DNA of 64,000 nucleotides from Bacilli bacterium (GCA_028694645.1 JAQVKM010000001.1:62001-126000), one strand, 5' to 3'; shown: positions 50,805 through 62,723, numbered from the stretch's first letter. Notes: generated by a model from the sequence alone, not told the origin. A program made the numbers and translations.

Positions 50805-51170
50805 ATGGCAAAATTTACAAAAGATGAATTTATTAGTGGATTAAAAGAAATGACAATATTAGAAGTAAAAGAATTAGTAGACGCAATGAAAGAAGAATTT
50901 GGTGTAGATCCAAGTGCTGTAGCTGTAGCTGCTGGACCAGTTGCTGCTGTTGAAGAAGGACCAAGTGCAGTTAATGTAACTTTAACTTCTGCTGGAGCTA
51001 ACAAATTAGCTGTTATCAAATTAATCAAAGATATCACTGGATTAGGATTAAAAGAAGCTAAAGATTTAGCTGATAATGGTGGAGTTGTTAAAGAAAACGT
51101 ATCTACTGATGAAGCTAATGAATTAAAAGCTAAATTTGAAGAAGCTGGAGCTTCAATCGAATTAAAATAA
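50805..51170 (+). CDS. rplL: 50S ribosomal protein L7/L12
   Basis: A 121-residue L7/L12. The N-terminal dimerisation part (FISGLKEMTILEVKELVDAM) is followed by the Ala/Val/Gly hinge and the C-terminal domain NKLAVIKLIKDITGLGLKEA with KDLADNGGVVKENVS, which recruits translation factors. AAGGAGG precedes the ATG. It is coupled to rplJ as in nearly all bacteria, with higher expression expected for the multi-copy protein. Confidence 0.97.
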   Translation: MAKFTKDEFISGLKEMTILEVKELVDAMKEEFGVDPSAVAVAAGPVAAVEEGPSAVNVTLTSAGANKLAVIKLIKDITGLGLKEAKDLADNGGVVKENVSTDEANELKAKFEEAGASIELK

Positions 51171-51180
51171 TTATTAATAT

Positions 51181-51222
51181 ACACTAGCCTGTACTAAATA
51201 AAATAGTATAGGCTTTCAGTGT
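51181..51222 (+). promoter_or_regulatory. Long hairpin between rplL and the methyltransferase gene
   Basis: AGCCTGTACTA pairs with TAGTATAGGCT around a 7-base loop, with outer ACACT/AGTGT. The following T-tract is poor, so it looks like an attenuator or RNase processing site, as in the rplL-rpoB junction of other bacteria. Confidence 0.6.
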
Positions 51223-51243
51223 TTATAAAAGGGAGGTATTATT

Positions 51244-51831
51244 ATGGCTCAATATTTTGAAAATGATGATACTTTAAAAAGTGAAGAAACAATTAAAAAA
51301 GTTGTTATTAATAATAAAAATTATAACTTTACAACTGATAATGGAGTATTTTCTAAAAAAGGATTAGATTTTGGAACAAGAACATTATTAGAAACAATTA
51401 ATATAAATGAAATTCATGGAAAAGTTCTAGATTTTGGGTGTGGATACGGTCCAATTGGTATTTACATAGCTCAAAATACAGATGCAGAGGTTCATATGAT
51501 TGATATAAACAGAAGAAGCTTGGAATTGGCAAGAAAGAATGTTAATCTGAATCATGTGAATGTCAAAATATTTGAAAGTGATATTTATCAAAATATTAGT
51601 GAATTATATGATTACATTATATCTAATCCACCTATAAGAGTAGGTAAAGAAATTTTATATAAAATACTATTTGAAGCTAAAAAACATTTAAATAAAAATG
51701 GACAACTTTGGATAGTTATTAATAAAAATCAAGGTGCTAAATCAGTACTTAAAGATTTAGCTGAAAAATATGACGTAGAACTAATTACAAAAAACAAAGG
51801 CTTTTATATTATATGTGCTAAAAATAATTGA
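51244..51831 (+). CDS. RsmC-like class I methyltransferase (YbxB-type)
   Basis: A 195-residue S-adenosylmethionine-dependent methyltransferase. Motif I is VLDFGCGYGPIGIYIA, motif II VHMIDINRRSLELARKN, and the catalytic NPPI is in YIISNPPIRVGKE, typical of N2-guanine rRNA methyltransferases such as RsmC. The position between rplL and rpoB equals that of ybxB in Bacillus, supporting rRNA as substrate. It has only the catalytic domain, not the duplicated N-terminal half of E. coli RsmC. GGGAGG precedes the ATG. Confidence 0.88.
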   Translation: MAQYFENDDTLKSEETIKKVVINNKNYNFTTDNGVFSKKGLDFGTRTLLETININEIHGKVLDFGCGYGPIGIYIAQNTDAEVHMIDINRRSLELARKNVNLNHVNVKIFESDIYQNISELYDYIISNPPIRVGKEILYKILFEAKKHLNKNGQLWIVINKNQGAKSVLKDLAEKYDVELITKNKGFYIICAKNN

Positions 51832-51927
51832 CAGAGCAAGGATGTTTTGTTAAAATTATATATTGACGCATATACTTTAGATTTGTTTATGTTCTTTGGT
51901 ATAAATATAGTTTATAGGGGTGAAAGA

Positions 51928-54900
51928 GTGTCTTATACAATCAAAAAATTCAGCGATTATCGCGAAAGAAGAAATTACGCAAAAACAAAAAACGCTATAG
52001 AACTAGGTAATTTATTAGAAATTCAAAAAAGTTCATACAATTGGTTCATTGAAAAAGGAATAGAAGAAGTTTTTAGTGACATTTTTCCAGTTGAAAGTTT
52101 TTCAGGAAATTTATCTTTAGAATTTGGAAATTATTCATTTGATGAACCTAGATATTCAATAAAAGGATGCAAAGAAAGATATTCAACTTATGCTGCACCT
52201 TTAAAAGTAGAAGCAAGATTATTTAATCATGAAACTGGTGAAGTTAAAGAACAAGATATTTATCTTGGAGATATGCCTGTTATGACCGATTCAGGAACAT
52301 TTATTATAAATGGTGCTGAAAGAGTTATTGTATCTCAATTAGTTCGTTCACCTTCTGCTTATTATGGTAGAGAAATAGATAAAAATGGTCGTTTAGTTAT
52401 AACAAGTCAATTAATACCTAATCATGGTACTTGGCTTGAATATGAATTAGATGCAAGAGATGTTATTTATGTTAGAATTGATAGAACAAGAAAAGTTCCA
52501 ATTACAACTTTACTTAGAGCTATTGGTTTATCTAGTGATGAAGATATATATGATTTATTTGGAGAAAATGATTATATAGAAAGAACTATTGTTAAAGATG
52601 CAAATAAAAACACAGATGAAGCATTAATTGATATTCATTCTAAATTAAGACCAGGTGAACCATCTACATTAGATAGTGCTAAAAATCAATTAGTAACAAG
52701 ATTTTTTGATTCATTTAGATATGATTTAGCTAAAGTAGGTCGTTATACATTTAATAGAAAATTGAATGTATGTGATCGTTTACTAGGTTGTAAACTAGCT
52801 GAAACTATTAAAAATGGTAAAGAAATCATAGCAGAAAAAGATACTGTAATTACTAAGGAATTATTAGAAAAACTTAAACCAATTATGGAAACTGGATATG
52901 GAACTAAAGAAGTTTTAATTAATCAAGATTTAGATTCATATAATAAAGTTCAAGTTATTAAAGTTTATTCTAAAAATAATCCTGATAAAGTTGTAAATAT
53001 CATAGGTAATGATGCAACAACAGAAATTAAAAGATTAACAATTTCAGATATATATGCAAGTGTATCATATTACTTAAATTTACTTGAAGGAATAGGTAAT
53101 TTTGATGAAATAGATCATTTATCAAATAGACGTGTTCGTCAAGTAGGAGAATTATTACAAAATCAATTTAGAATAGGTGTTTCTAGAATTGAAAGAGTTA
53201 TTAGAGATAGAATGAGTACTCAAGAAATAACTGAAGTAACTCCAAAATCTTTAATTAACATTAGACCACTTACTGCATCTATTAAGGAATTCTTTGGTAG
53301 CAGTCAGTTATCTCAATTCATGGATCAAACTAATCCAGTAGCAGAACTTACTAATAAAAGAAGATTATCTTCTTTAGGGCCTGGTGGATTATCTAGAGAT
53401 AGAGCTGGAATGGAAGTTCGTGACGTTAATACATCACATTATGGAAGATTATGTCCAGTTGAATCGCCAGAAGGACCAAACATTGGACTTATAACTTCAT
53501 TAGCAAGTTACGCTAAGATAAATGAATATGGATTTATAATGACACCATATCGTAAAGTTGTTAATAAACATTTAACTGATGAAATAGTATATATGACAGC
53601 AGATGAAGAACTAGAATATTATATTTCACAAGCAACTGTAGATCTTGATGACAATAATAATTTAAAGGCTGATAGAGTTCCAGTTAGATATCGTAGTGAT
53701 AATATTATGATAGAATCTGATAAAGTAGATTATATAGATGTTTCACCACAACAAATTGTTTCTATAACAACACAAGGAATACCTTTCCTTGAGCATGATG
53801 ATGGAAAACGTACATTGATGGGTGCTAACATGCAACGTCAAGCAATTCCATTATTAACAGTTGAAGCTCCTCTTGTTGGAACAGGAGTAGAAGCTATAGC
53901 AGCTAGAGATTCTGGAGCTGTTATAATATCAAAAGCAGATGGTATTGTAGATTATGTTGATGCTAAAAAAATTATTATTAAAACATTAGGTGGTATGGAT
54001 ACATATTATTTAAATGGTTTTGAAAGAAGTAACGTTGGTACTTGTTATCATCAAATTCCTATTGTAAGATTAGGTGATGCTGTTCATAAAGATCAAGTTA
54101 TAGCTGATGGGCCTTCAACTGATAAAGGAGAAATGGCTTTAGGTAAAAATGTTACTGTAGCTTTCATGAACTATAATGGATACAACTATGAAGATGCCGT
54201 TATTTTAAATGAAAGATTAGTAAAAGATGATGTTTATACATCAATTCATATTGAAGATTACCAAATAGAATGCCGTGATACGAAATTAGGACCAGAAGAA
54301 TTTACAAGAGATATTCCAAATATTAGTGAGGATGCTCGTAAAAATCTAGATGAAAATGGTATTGTTCGTATTGGAACAGAAGTTAATACAGACGATATTT
54401 TAGTAGGTAAAGTTACTCCTAAAGGAATGGCAGAACTTACTTCAGAAGAAAAATTATTACATGCTATTTTTGGAGAAAAAACTCGTGAAGTTAGAGATAC
54501 ATCACTAAGAGTACCAAATGGTGGAGCAGGAATTGTTCATGATGTAAAAATATTTACAAAAGATGATTCAGATGAATTACCAGCTGGTGTTTCTAAATTA
54601 GTTCGTGTTTATATTATTCAAAAAAGAAAAATAACAGTTGGAGATAAAATGGCAGGACGTCATGGAAATAAAGGTGTTATTTCATTAGTGCTTCCAGAAG
54701 AAGATATGCCATATTTACCAAATGGAGAAACAGTAGATATTTTACTAAATCCACTTGGAGTTCCATCTCGTATGAATATTGGACAAATATTAGAAATGCA
54801 TTTAGGAATGGCAGCAAAAGAATTAGGAATTTTTGTAGCTACACCAGTATTTGATGGAGCAAGTCGTGAAGAAATAATTGATGCTTTAAAAGAAGCAGGA

Positions 54901-55527
54901 TTAGATGAAGATGGAAAAGTTGTTTTACGTGATGGTAGAACAGGTGAAGCATTTGATAATAGAATTAGCGTTGGTGTTATGTATATGATTAAATTACACC
55001 ACATGGTTGATGATAAATTACATGCTCGTTCAACTGGACCATACTCACTTGTTACACAACAACCTCTTGGAGGTAAAGCACAATTTGGTGGACAAAGATT
55101 TGGAGAAATGGAAGTTTGGGCACTTGAAGCTTATGGTGCAGCTCATGTTTTACAAGAAATGATTACTATTAAATCAGATGATGTAGTAGGACGTGTTAGA
55201 GTTTATGAATCATTAGTTAAAGGAACACCAATTCCAACATCAGGAATACCTGAAAGTTTTAGAGTTTTAATTAAAGAATTCCAAGCATTAGGACTTGATA
55301 TGACAGTTCTAAATAAAGAAGGCGAATTTGTTGATTTAAAAAATCTAGAAGAACAAGATGATGATACATATTTAAATAGTGACGAAATTGAATTAGAAGA
55401 ATTAGCTGAGACTCCTGAAGTAGAGGAAGTTGAAGAAGAAACTGATTTCGATGATATGGAACCAGAATTTGATGCAGATTTCGATGAAGATATGGATGAT
55501 TTGGATTTAGAAGGGGATGATAACTAA
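51928..55527 (+). CDS. rpoB: RNA polymerase beta subunit
   Basis: A 1199-residue beta subunit with all core blocks: the fork/rifampicin region [45 protein letters not shown] and the C-terminal [20 protein letters not shown]. The acidic C-terminal tail of about 50 residues ([17 protein letters not shown]) is typical of Bacilli. At the position of E. coli His526 there is Asn (residue 476, codon 53353-53355), a known cause of natural rifampicin resistance in Mollicutes. GTG 51928 with AGGGG at seven bases is the likely start; TTG 51847 adds an unrelated 27 residues. It overlaps rpoC by one base. Confidence 0.97.
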   Translation: MSYTIKKFSDYRERRNYAKTKNAIELGNLLEIQKSSYNWFIEKGIEEVFSDIFPVESFSGNLSLEFGNYSFDEPRYSIKGCKERYSTYAAPLKVEARLFNHETGEVKEQDIYLGDMPVMTDSGTFIINGAERVIVSQLVRSPSAYYGREIDKNGRLVITSQLIPNHGTWLEYELDARDVIYVRIDRTRKVPITTLLRAIGLSSDEDIYDLFGENDYIERTIVKDANKNTDEALIDIHSKLRPGEPSTLDSAKNQLVTRFFDSFRYDLAKVGRYTFNRKLNVCDRLLGCKLAETIKNGKEIIAEKDTVITKELLEKLKPIMETGYGTKEVLINQDLDSYNKVQVIKVYSKNNPDKVVNIIGNDATTEIKRLTISDIYASVSYYLNLLEGIGNFDEIDHLSNRRVRQVGELLQNQFRIGVSRIERVIRDRMSTQEITEVTPKSLINIRPLTASIKEFFGSSQLSQFMDQTNPVAELTNKRRLSSLGPGGLSRDRAGMEVRDVNTSHYGRLCPVESPEGPNIGLITSLASYAKINEYGFIMTPYRKVVNKHLTDEIVYMTADEELEYYISQATVDLDDNNNLKADRVPVRYRSDNIMIESDKVDYIDVSPQQIVSITTQGIPFLEHDDGKRTLMGANMQRQAIPLLTVEAPLVGTGVEAIAARDSGAVIISKADGIVDYVDAKKIIIKTLGGMDTYYLNGFERSNVGTCYHQIPIVRLGDAVHKDQVIADGPSTDKGEMALGKNVTVAFMNYNGYNYEDAVILNERLVKDDVYTSIHIEDYQIECRDTKLGPEEFTRDIPNISEDARKNLDENGIVRIGTEVNTDDILVGKVTPKGMAELTSEEKLLHAIFGEKTREVRDTSLRVPNGGAGIVHDVKIFTKDDSDELPAGVSKLVRVYIIQKRKITVGDKMAGRHGNKGVISLVLPEEDMPYLPNGETVDILLNPLGVPSRMNIGQILEMHLGMAAKELGIFVATPVFDGASREEIIDALKEAGLDEDGKVVLRDGRTGEAFDNRISVGVMYMIKLHHMVDDKLHARSTGPYSLVTQQPLGGKAQFGGQRFGEMEVWALEAYGAAHVLQEMITIKSDDVVGRVRVYESLVKGTPIPTSGIPESFRVLIKEFQALGLDMTVLNKEGEFVDLKNLEEQDDDTYLNSDEIELEELAETPEVEEVEEETDFDDMEPEFDADFDEDMDDLDLEGDDN

Positions 55528-58500
55528 TGGATGTAAACAATTTTGAAGGCTTAAGAATAGCTATTGCATCTCCTGAAAGAATTAGACAATGGTCTTATGG
55601 TGAAGTAAAAAAAGCAGAAACAATTAACTATCGTACTTTAAAACCTGAAAGAGATGGTTTATTCTGTGAAAAAATATTTGGACCAACTAAAGACTTTGAA
55701 TGTTCTTGTGGAAAATATAAAAGATTAAGATATAAAAATATTGTTTGTGATAGATGTGGAGTAGAAGTAACAAAAGCTAAAGTACGTAGAGAACGTATGG
55801 GACACATTGAGTTAGCTACTCCTGTATCTCACATCTGGTTTTTTAAAGGAATTCCATCTCGTATGGGTCTTGTTCTAGATATGTCTCCAAGAGACCTAGA
55901 AGAAGTTTTATACTTTGTATCTTATGTTGTTTTAGATAAAGGAGCAGCTCCTTTAGAAAAGAAACAAATTATAAGTGATAAAGAATATCGTGCTTATTAT
56001 GAGAAATATGGAAATACTTTTAAAGTAGGTATGGGTGCTGAAGCTATTAAACAATTATTAACTGAAGTTGATTTAGCTACTGAAGTTGAGACAATAAAAA
56101 AAGAAATAGATGAAATAAAAGATTCTACAAGTCAAAAAAGAGTTCGTTTAATTAAACGTTTAGATGTATTAAATGCATTCTTAGAATCTGGAAATAGACC
56201 TGAATGGATGATTATGGATGCAATTCCAGTTATTCCTCCAGAACTAAGACCAATGATTCAATTAGATGGTGGTAGATTTGCAACAAGTGATTTAAATGAC
56301 TTATATAGAAGAGTTATAAATCGTAATAATCGTTTGAAAAAACTAATGGAATTAGGAGCTCCTAGTATCATTATTCAAAATGAAAAACGTATGTTACAAG
56401 AAGCTGTAGATGCATTATTTGATAATGGTAGAAGAGGGCGTAATATAACTGGTGCTGGAAATAGACCACTTAAATCTTTATCTAGCATGTTAAAAGGTAA
56501 ACAAGGACGTTTCCGTCAAAACTTACTTGGAAAACGTGTTGATTATTCAGGACGTTCAGTTATCGTAGTAGGTCCAAACTTAAAAATGTATGAATGTGGT
56601 ATTCCAAAAGAAATGGCACTTGAATTATTTAAACCACATGTTATCAATGGATTAGTTTCTAAAGATATAGCATCAAATATTAAAGCAGCTAAAAGAATGA
56701 TTGAAAATCAAGATCCTAGAGTTTGGGATATTGTTGAAGAAAAAATAAAAGAACATCCAGTTATGTTAAATAGAGCACCAACATTACATAGATTGGGTAT
56801 TCAAGCATTTGAACCAAAATTAATTGATGGTAGAGCAATTAGATTACATCCGCTTGTTTGTGCAGCATTTAATGCCGATTTTGATGGAGATCAAATGGCT
56901 GTTCACGTACCAATAAGTGAAGAAGCTAAAGCTGAAGCTAGAATATTAATGTTAGGAGCTAATAACATTCTAAAACCATCTGATGGAGCACCAATTGTTA
57001 CTCCAGGACAAGATATGATTTTAGGAAATTATTATATAACAATTGAAAAAGCTGGATTACCTGGTGAAGGTAGAGTATTTAAAAATCCTAATGAAGCTTT
57101 AATGGCTTATGAAAGAAGAGAAATTACTTTAAGCACCAGAATAGCTATTCAAGTAAAAGGATTTAAGCATAAATTATTTACTGATGATCAAATGGATAAA
57201 TATTTAGTTACAACAGTAGGTAAAATTAAATTCAATGAAATATTCCCAGATACTTTCCAATATATTAATGAAGGAACTAAAGAAAATATTGAAGGAATTA
57301 CTCCAGGTAAATATTTCCTTAAAAAAGGTTCAAACATTAAAGAAGAAATTGCTAATATGGAATTAGTCTCACCATTCAATAAAGGAGTATTAACTAAGTT
57401 AATTGCTCAAATATATAAAAGATATCAAACTACTGAAACATCTATAATGCTAGATAAAATGAAAGATTTAGGATTCAAAGAATCAACTTTATCTGGAATT
57501 TCAATTGGTATTGGTGATATAGCTTTATCTAAAGATAAAGAACAAATCTTAAGCGAAGCTACTGAAAAAGTAACTCAAGTAAATAAACAATTTAAACGTG
57601 GTTTAATTACTGATAAAGAAAGATATGATAAAGTAGTTGAATCTTGGAATGGTGCTAAAGATAAAATAGCTGATGAATTATCTGCTTATATCAAATCAAA
57701 TAAAGAAAATCCTATTTCAATTATGATTTCATCAGGAGCTCGTGGTAACATGAGTAACTACAACCAAATGGCTGGTATGCGTGGACTTATGATGAAACCA
57801 ACAGGTGAAGCAGTAGAAATACCAATTACAACTTCATTTACTGAAGGTGCAAGAGTGTTTGAATTCTTCTTAGCAACGCACGGAACTAGAAAAGGTACTG
57901 TTGATACAGCCTTAAAAACTGCCGATGCTGGATACTTAACAAGACGTCTTGTTGATGTAGCACAAGATATTATTGTTAGAGAAGATGATTGTGGAACTGA
58001 TGAGGGTGTAATAGTTGAAGCATTTGTAAATCCAGATGGAACTATTATAGAAAGTTTAAGAAACCGTATTGTTGGTAGATATACTAACAAAAAAGTTATT
58101 AATCCTGAAACAAAAGAAGTAATAGTTGAAAGAAACACTTATATTACAGAAACACTTGCTGATAAAATAATTGCTTCTGGGGTAACCAAAGTAGCTATTA
58201 GAACTGTTCTAACATGTAAAAATGAACATGGTGTTTGTAGACATTGTTATGGGCGTAATTTAGCAACAGGACAAGTTGTTGAAGTTGGAGAAGCAGTTGG
58301 TATTATGGCAGCTCAATCAATTGGAGAACCAGGTACTCAACTTACAATGCGTACTATCAACTCAGGTGGAGTAGCTGGAGATGATATTACTCAAGGTCTT
58401 CCACGTGTTCAAGAATTATTTGAAGCTCGTAATCCTAAAGGAAAATCAACAATTTCTGAAATAAATGGTGTGGTAACAAAAATAGAAGAACAAAATGGAA

Positions 58501-59159
58501 AATTCTTGATATTTGTTAAAAATGATATTGAAACAAAAGAACATGTAAGTAATTATGGAGCTAAATTAGCTGTTTCAGTAAATGAAGAAGTTAAAGCAGG
58601 ACAAAGATTAACTCATGGAGCAATTAGTCCAAAAGAGTTATTAGTTGTAACAAATCCAATTACTGTTCAACAATATATATTATCAGAAATTCAAAAAGTT
58701 TATGGATCACAAGGTGTTGATATTAATGATAAACACGTTGAAATAATGGCTAAACGTATGATTTCAAAAATCAAAATAATTAACTCTAATGATGCTTATT
58801 TCTTACCAGGTACAATGGTAAATATAAATAACTTTAGAGATGTTAATAAAGAATTAATTCTTCAAGGAAAAACTCCTGCTACAGGACGTCCAGTACTTTT
58901 AGGTATAACTAAAGCATCTTTAGAAACAGACTCATTCTTATCAGCAGCATCTTTCCAAGAAACGACAAGAATCTTAACTGATGCAGCAATTCATGGTAAA
59001 GTAGATCATTTAAATGGTCTTAAAGAAAATGTTATCATTGGTAAATTAATACCAGCTGGTACAGGAGCTAAAAAATACCGTGATGTTAATTATGAATTGG
59101 AAAAAGATGAATCAAGATTAGAACCTCTTGATGCACTAGAAGAAGAATTAATGGATTAA
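55527..59159 (+). CDS. rpoC: RNA polymerase beta' subunit
   Basis: A 1210-residue beta' subunit. The N-terminal zinc site (CSCGKYKRL with VCDRCGVEV), the catalytic magnesium loop [14 protein letters not shown], the second zinc site (DDCGTDEG with [15 protein letters not shown]) and trigger-loop region [11 protein letters not shown] are all intact. Length fits Bacilli and there is no large insertion. It starts in a TAATG overlap with rpoB, preceded by AAGGGG, and ends before a strong terminator. Confidence 0.97.
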   Translation: MDVNNFEGLRIAIASPERIRQWSYGEVKKAETINYRTLKPERDGLFCEKIFGPTKDFECSCGKYKRLRYKNIVCDRCGVEVTKAKVRRERMGHIELATPVSHIWFFKGIPSRMGLVLDMSPRDLEEVLYFVSYVVLDKGAAPLEKKQIISDKEYRAYYEKYGNTFKVGMGAEAIKQLLTEVDLATEVETIKKEIDEIKDSTSQKRVRLIKRLDVLNAFLESGNRPEWMIMDAIPVIPPELRPMIQLDGGRFATSDLNDLYRRVINRNNRLKKLMELGAPSIIIQNEKRMLQEAVDALFDNGRRGRNITGAGNRPLKSLSSMLKGKQGRFRQNLLGKRVDYSGRSVIVVGPNLKMYECGIPKEMALELFKPHVINGLVSKDIASNIKAAKRMIENQDPRVWDIVEEKIKEHPVMLNRAPTLHRLGIQAFEPKLIDGRAIRLHPLVCAAFNADFDGDQMAVHVPISEEAKAEARILMLGANNILKPSDGAPIVTPGQDMILGNYYITIEKAGLPGEGRVFKNPNEALMAYERREITLSTRIAIQVKGFKHKLFTDDQMDKYLVTTVGKIKFNEIFPDTFQYINEGTKENIEGITPGKYFLKKGSNIKEEIANMELVSPFNKGVLTKLIAQIYKRYQTTETSIMLDKMKDLGFKESTLSGISIGIGDIALSKDKEQILSEATEKVTQVNKQFKRGLITDKERYDKVVESWNGAKDKIADELSAYIKSNKENPISIMISSGARGNMSNYNQMAGMRGLMMKPTGEAVEIPITTSFTEGARVFEFFLATHGTRKGTVDTALKTADAGYLTRRLVDVAQDIIVREDDCGTDEGVIVEAFVNPDGTIIESLRNRIVGRYTNKKVINPETKEVIVERNTYITETLADKIIASGVTKVAIRTVLTCKNEHGVCRHCYGRNLATGQVVEVGEAVGIMAAQSIGEPGTQLTMRTINSGGVAGDDITQGLPRVQELFEARNPKGKSTISEINGVVTKIEEQNGKFLIFVKNDIETKEHVSNYGAKLAVSVNEEVKAGQRLTHGAISPKELLVVTNPITVQQYILSEIQKVYGSQGVDINDKHVEIMAKRMISKIKIINSNDAYFLPGTMVNINNFRDVNKELILQGKTPATGRPVLLGITKASLETDSFLSAASFQETTRILTDAAIHGKVDHLNGLKENVIIGKLIPAGTGAKKYRDVNYELEKDESRLEPLDALEEELMD

Positions 59160-59163
59160 TATT

Positions 59164-59195
59164 AAATCAAGATGAAAACATCTTGATTTTTTTTT
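59164..59195 (+). terminator. Terminator of the rpoB-rpoC operon
   Basis: AAATCAAGATG / CATCTTGATTT stem, loop AAAA, nine T or more. Confidence 0.9.
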
Positions 59196-59203
59196 GAAAT
59201 GGT

Positions 59204-59232
59204 TTGTAAAAGTAAAATTAATATGATATAAT
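59204..59232 (+). promoter_or_regulatory. Promoter of the 6S-like RNA
   Basis: TTGTAA (59204-59209) and TATAAT (59227-59232), 17-base spacer; start predicted at G59239, the first base of the closing helix. Confidence 0.75.
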
Positions 59233-59238
59233 TATTTT

Positions 59239-59402
59239 GCTAGAAAGTTTCGTATAAGAAAAACCTACAAGTTAACGATTGGGAATTTAATTCTTAGAAT
59301 GTGTTGAATACTTAAATTTATTTAAGAATCCTAATTTCTATGATGTAATACCCACCTGGGAGATCAGGTTTTATCGTTAAAGGAACTTTCTAGCTTTTTT
59401 TT
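59239..59402 (+). ncRNA. ssrS: Small structured RNA, probably 6S RNA
   Basis: A stand-alone RNA of about 160 bases with its own promoter. The ends form a perfect 11-bp helix (GCTAGAAAGTT with AACTTTCTAGC), whose 3' strand runs into a T-tract. A second helix (TTAACGAT with ATCGTTAA) and inner hairpins (CTTAAAT/ATTTAAG; ACCTG/CAGGT) enclose a largely unpaired centre, the rod-with-bubble form of 6S RNA. The CCCACCTGGGAGATCAGGTT element near the 3' end resembles the conserved 3' segment of bacterial 6S RNAs as I remember it. 6S RNA binds the housekeeping RNA polymerase and mimics an open promoter. It contains no SRP-type GGAA loop or tmRNA tag. Confidence 0.6.
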
Positions 59403-59448
59403 TGTCTAAAAATATGTTATAATTTTCTTATGATATAGGAGGTTTAAT

Positions 59449-61638
59449 ATGGCTAAAAAGAAAAAAAGAAAAGAAACAAAAAAAGAAAGTTCTGGCTATC
59501 AAGTTGAGTTAGTAGGTTTCTTATTAATTTTAATTGCCATTATTGGATTTTTACCTAATACTGGAATAGTTGGAGATTTTATTAAAAATTTTAGTTTGTT
59601 TTTAGTAGGAACATGGTATAATTTAGCTTTAGCTGGTGTTATTGTAACTGGAATATTTATGATGATAAAAAGAGAAAAACCAGATTTTTTTACAGCTAAA
59701 TTAGTAGGTTTATATATATTTGTTTTAGGTTTATTAGTTTTTTCACATATAAAATATATAGAAAATACAGAATTAGAAGGATTTAAAATAATAACTGAAA
59801 CAATAAATAATTTTATGTCTTCATCTTCTAAATTAAATTTAGGTGGTGGCGTTATAGGAGCTATTTTTTCAAGTTTATTTGTTTATTTATTTTCTGTTAA
59901 TGGAACTAAAATAGTTGTTTGGGCTTTAATTATATGTGGACTTGTTATGTTTACTGGAGTATCAATAGTTGATGCAATTAAAGCTATATTAAGTAAAATA
60001 AAAGTAAGCAAAACAAAAGAAAAAAACAAGAAAGTAACAGATTTAATTCAAAAAGCTGAAGAAAAATATGAAAATGACAATAAAGTTGTAATTTCTTCAG
60101 TAGATGAATTGATTCATAGTCATGAAGATATAAAAAATGATAAAGATATAAAAGAAGAGCATAAAGAAAATATATATCAAGACAATAAAGGATATATATA
60201 TCCTTCTATTAATTTATTAAATAAAAATAATAAAACAAAAAATGTAGAATCAAAAGAAACAATAAATCATAATGTTGATGTATTACATCAAGTACTAAAA
60301 GATTTTGGTATTGAAGGTAAGGTTGTAGCTATAAACCCGGGACCATCTGTAACACAATATGAAATGGAATTAAAAGCAGGAACAAGACTTAGTAGAGTAT
60401 CAAGTATTCATAGTGAAATTGCCTTAGCACTAGCTGCTAAAGATGTTCGTATACAAGCTCCAATACCTGGTAAATCAACAATTGGAATAGAAATTCCAAA
60501 TAAAATTACATCAATGGTAACTGTTAGAGAAATATTGGAATTAATACCTAAAAATATGCATGAAAGTAAACTTTTAGTGGCACTTGGTAGGGATATAATG
60601 GGAAGACCACAATATTGTGAAATTAATAAAACCCCACATTTATTAGTAGCAGGTTCTACTGGAAGTGGTAAATCAGTTTGTATTAACAGTATGATTATAT
60701 CTTTATTAATGCGAGCTAAACCAGATGAAGTTAAATTAGTTTTGGTAGACCCAAAAAAAGTTGAATTATCTATGTATAATGGAGTACCACATTTATTAAC
60801 TCCTGTTGTAACTGATCCTAAAAAAGCTAATATAGCTTTAAAAAAGATAGTTGTTGAAATGGAAAACAGATATGAAATGTTTAGTAATAGTGGAACTAAA
60901 AATATAGCTGGATATAACACTTATATTGAAAATAAAAATAAGAATTTACCAGATAATGAAAAAATTAAGAAATTACCTTATATAGTTGTTATTATAGATG
61001 AGTTAGCTGATTTAATGTTAGTTGCAGCTAAAGAAGTAGAAGATTCAATTATGAGAATTACTCAAATGGCAAGAGCTGCTGGAATTCATTTAATTGTAGC
61101 AACACAAAGACCATCAACTGATGTTATTACAGGAGTAGTTAAAGCTAATATTCCATCTCGTATTTCATTTGCTGTATCTAGTAGTATTGATTCTAGAACA
61201 ATATTAGACATGATGGGAGCAGAAAAATTATTAGGTAAAGGAGATATGTTATTTTTACCTCAAGGAGAAAATACTCCAGTAAGAATTCAAGGAAACTTTA
61301 TTGATGATGAAGAAATTAAAAATGTTGTTGATTATACAATTAAGCAACAAATAGCAAGATATGATGAAACATTTTTAATGGATGAAGAAGAAATGCATGC
61401 AACAACTATGGTTGGTGATGAGAAAGATGCCACCGAAGAACCTTTATATAATGAAATAGTTGAATTTGTTGTAACAAGTGGTAAAGCAAGCGCATCTTTA
61501 TTACAAAGAAGATTCAGATTAGGTTATAATAGAGCAGCTAGAGTAATTGATTTATTAGAAGAAAGAGGAATAATAGGTCCTCCAAATGGATCAAAACCTA
61601 GAGAAGTTTTAGTGCAATTAGAACATAAAGATAATTAA
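59449..61638 (+). CDS. ftsK: DNA translocase FtsK/SpoIIIE
   Basis: A 729-residue translocase that pumps chromosomal DNA through the division septum. Four N-terminal membrane helices (about residues 22-175) are followed by a charged linker, the alpha/beta motor with Walker A VAGSTGSGKSVCINSMI (about 400-416) and Walker B YIVVIIDELADLM, and a C-terminal winged-helix gamma domain (SGKASASLLQRRFRLGYNRA), which reads orientation sequences. Everything is intact. AGGAGG precedes the ATG. SpoIIIE and FtsK cannot be told apart by sequence here. Confidence 0.96.
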   Translation: MAKKKKRKETKKESSGYQVELVGFLLILIAIIGFLPNTGIVGDFIKNFSLFLVGTWYNLALAGVIVTGIFMMIKREKPDFFTAKLVGLYIFVLGLLVFSHIKYIENTELEGFKIITETINNFMSSSSKLNLGGGVIGAIFSSLFVYLFSVNGTKIVVWALIICGLVMFTGVSIVDAIKAILSKIKVSKTKEKNKKVTDLIQKAEEKYENDNKVVISSVDELIHSHEDIKNDKDIKEEHKENIYQDNKGYIYPSINLLNKNNKTKNVESKETINHNVDVLHQVLKDFGIEGKVVAINPGPSVTQYEMELKAGTRLSRVSSIHSEIALALAAKDVRIQAPIPGKSTIGIEIPNKITSMVTVREILELIPKNMHESKLLVALGRDIMGRPQYCEINKTPHLLVAGSTGSGKSVCINSMIISLLMRAKPDEVKLVLVDPKKVELSMYNGVPHLLTPVVTDPKKANIALKKIVVEMENRYEMFSNSGTKNIAGYNTYIENKNKNLPDNEKIKKLPYIVVIIDELADLMLVAAKEVEDSIMRITQMARAAGIHLIVATQRPSTDVITGVVKANIPSRISFAVSSSIDSRTILDMMGAEKLLGKGDMLFLPQGENTPVRIQGNFIDDEEIKNVVDYTIKQQIARYDETFLMDEEEMHATTMVGDEKDATEEPLYNEIVEFVVTSGKASASLLQRRFRLGYNRAARVIDLLEERGIIGPPNGSKPREVLVQLEHKDN

Positions 61639-61720
61639 CCAAATGTAAATAATAATGTAAACCTTATTGAAAAGAAAATTATTTTATTGTAATTTATGAT
61701 ATAATTAATCTATAAGTGAA

Positions 61721-61752
61721 AAAATACAAAAAAAATTAAAATTTGTATTTTT
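61721..61752 (+). terminator. Terminator downstream of ftsK
   Basis: AAAATACAAA / TTTGTATTTT stem with an 11-base loop and long T-run. A TATAAT at 61699-61704 lies just before it. Confidence 0.75.
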
Positions 61753-61838
61753 TTTTTAATTTTTGTGATATACTATTAGTATATTATGGTAGATAACCAT
61801 AAGCTTGGGGTAAAAGAATAAAAAGAGGAGTGTTTAAT

Positions 61839-62723
61839 ATGGAAGAAAAAACAATAATAAATGAAGGAAATATATTTTCAGAAGTAAATAATGATTTACC
61901 TGTTTTAGCTGAAAGTAAATTAGATCAAGAACATATAGAAAAAGTTCAATCAGATTTAAATCCTGGAGCTATATTATCTAAAGAAGAAAAAAAAGAAACA
62001 ACTGGAACAGTTGGTTTTGATAATTTGTTCAATAATTTATATAATGATGTTGCAGGAGCTAATGACTTTATTTCAAATTTAATTGAGCAAAGAAAAACAA
62101 TTAGTGTTAGTGAAGCTAATTTAAATGAACAAAGAGCTAAATTAGAAAAAGAAAAAGAAGAATTTGAAAAATATTGTGATGTTCAAAAAGATAATTTTAA
62201 ACAAGAAAAACAAAGACTAGATGAATATGAAAAAACACAAAAAATAAGATTACAAAATGAAGAATCTAGTTTTGCAGCTGAAGTAGAAGCAACTAAAAAT
62301 GAAATTTCTTTAGCTCAAAAAGGACTTAAAATTTCTGAAGAGACATTAAATGAAGAAAAAAGACAATTTGAAAAATATAAAGAAACAGAAGAAGAAAGAA
62401 TTTTATTAGCTAAAGCACAATTTGAAGAAGAAAAAGTACAATATAATAAAGAAAGAAATGCTGAGATTGAACAAATTAGATTAGCTAAAGAAAATCTTGA
62501 AGTTGAAAAAGCCTCTTTCTCTAAAGAAAAAGAAAATGCTTTAAAACTAATCAAAGAAGGTCAAGAAGGATTAGAATCATTAAAACAACAATTTGAAAAA
62601 TATAAAGAAAATGAAGAGAAAAAATTAGAATTAGAAAGCAAAAATTTATCACAAAGTTGTGCTAGATTCAAAGAACTTGTTTCACAATTTAATTCAGGTT
62701 TTGAATTAATATCAGATAAGTAG
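61839..62723 (+). CDS. Unknown coiled-coil protein A
   Basis: A 294-residue hydrophilic protein, acidic at the N-terminus and an almost continuous coiled coil from about residue 85 to 285. Degenerate internal repeats containing QFEKYKE (QFEKYKETEEERI, QFEKYKENEEKKL) mark duplications of about 77 residues. No membrane segment. I recognise no family. GAGGAG supports ATG 61839, with GTG 61830 inside the ribosome-binding site. The next gene, seven bases on, encodes a similar shorter protein, so the two may form a hetero-oligomeric filament or scaffold. Confidence 0.7.
   Translation: MEEKTIINEGNIFSEVNNDLPVLAESKLDQEHIEKVQSDLNPGAILSKEEKKETTGTVGFDNLFNNLYNDVAGANDFISNLIEQRKTISVSEANLNEQRAKLEKEKEEFEKYCDVQKDNFKQEKQRLDEYEKTQKIRLQNEESSFAAEVEATKNEISLAQKGLKISEETLNEEKRQFEKYKETEEERILLAKAQFEEEKVQYNKERNAEIEQIRLAKENLEVEKASFSKEKENALKLIKEGQEGLESLKQQFEKYKENEEKKLELESKNLSQSCARFKELVSQFNSGFELISDK

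Noticed and set aside
51847..51927. Upstream extension of rpoB from TTG 51847
   Set aside because: The extra 27 residues have no match to RpoB N-termini, and a good ribosome-binding site lies before GTG 51928.
54660..55004. Antisense open frame inside rpoB
   Set aside because: Shadow of a strongly conserved gene; low-complexity Ser/Ile/Pro translation.
57758..58138. Antisense open frame inside rpoC
   Set aside because: Shadow frame opposite conserved RpoC segments with no start signals.
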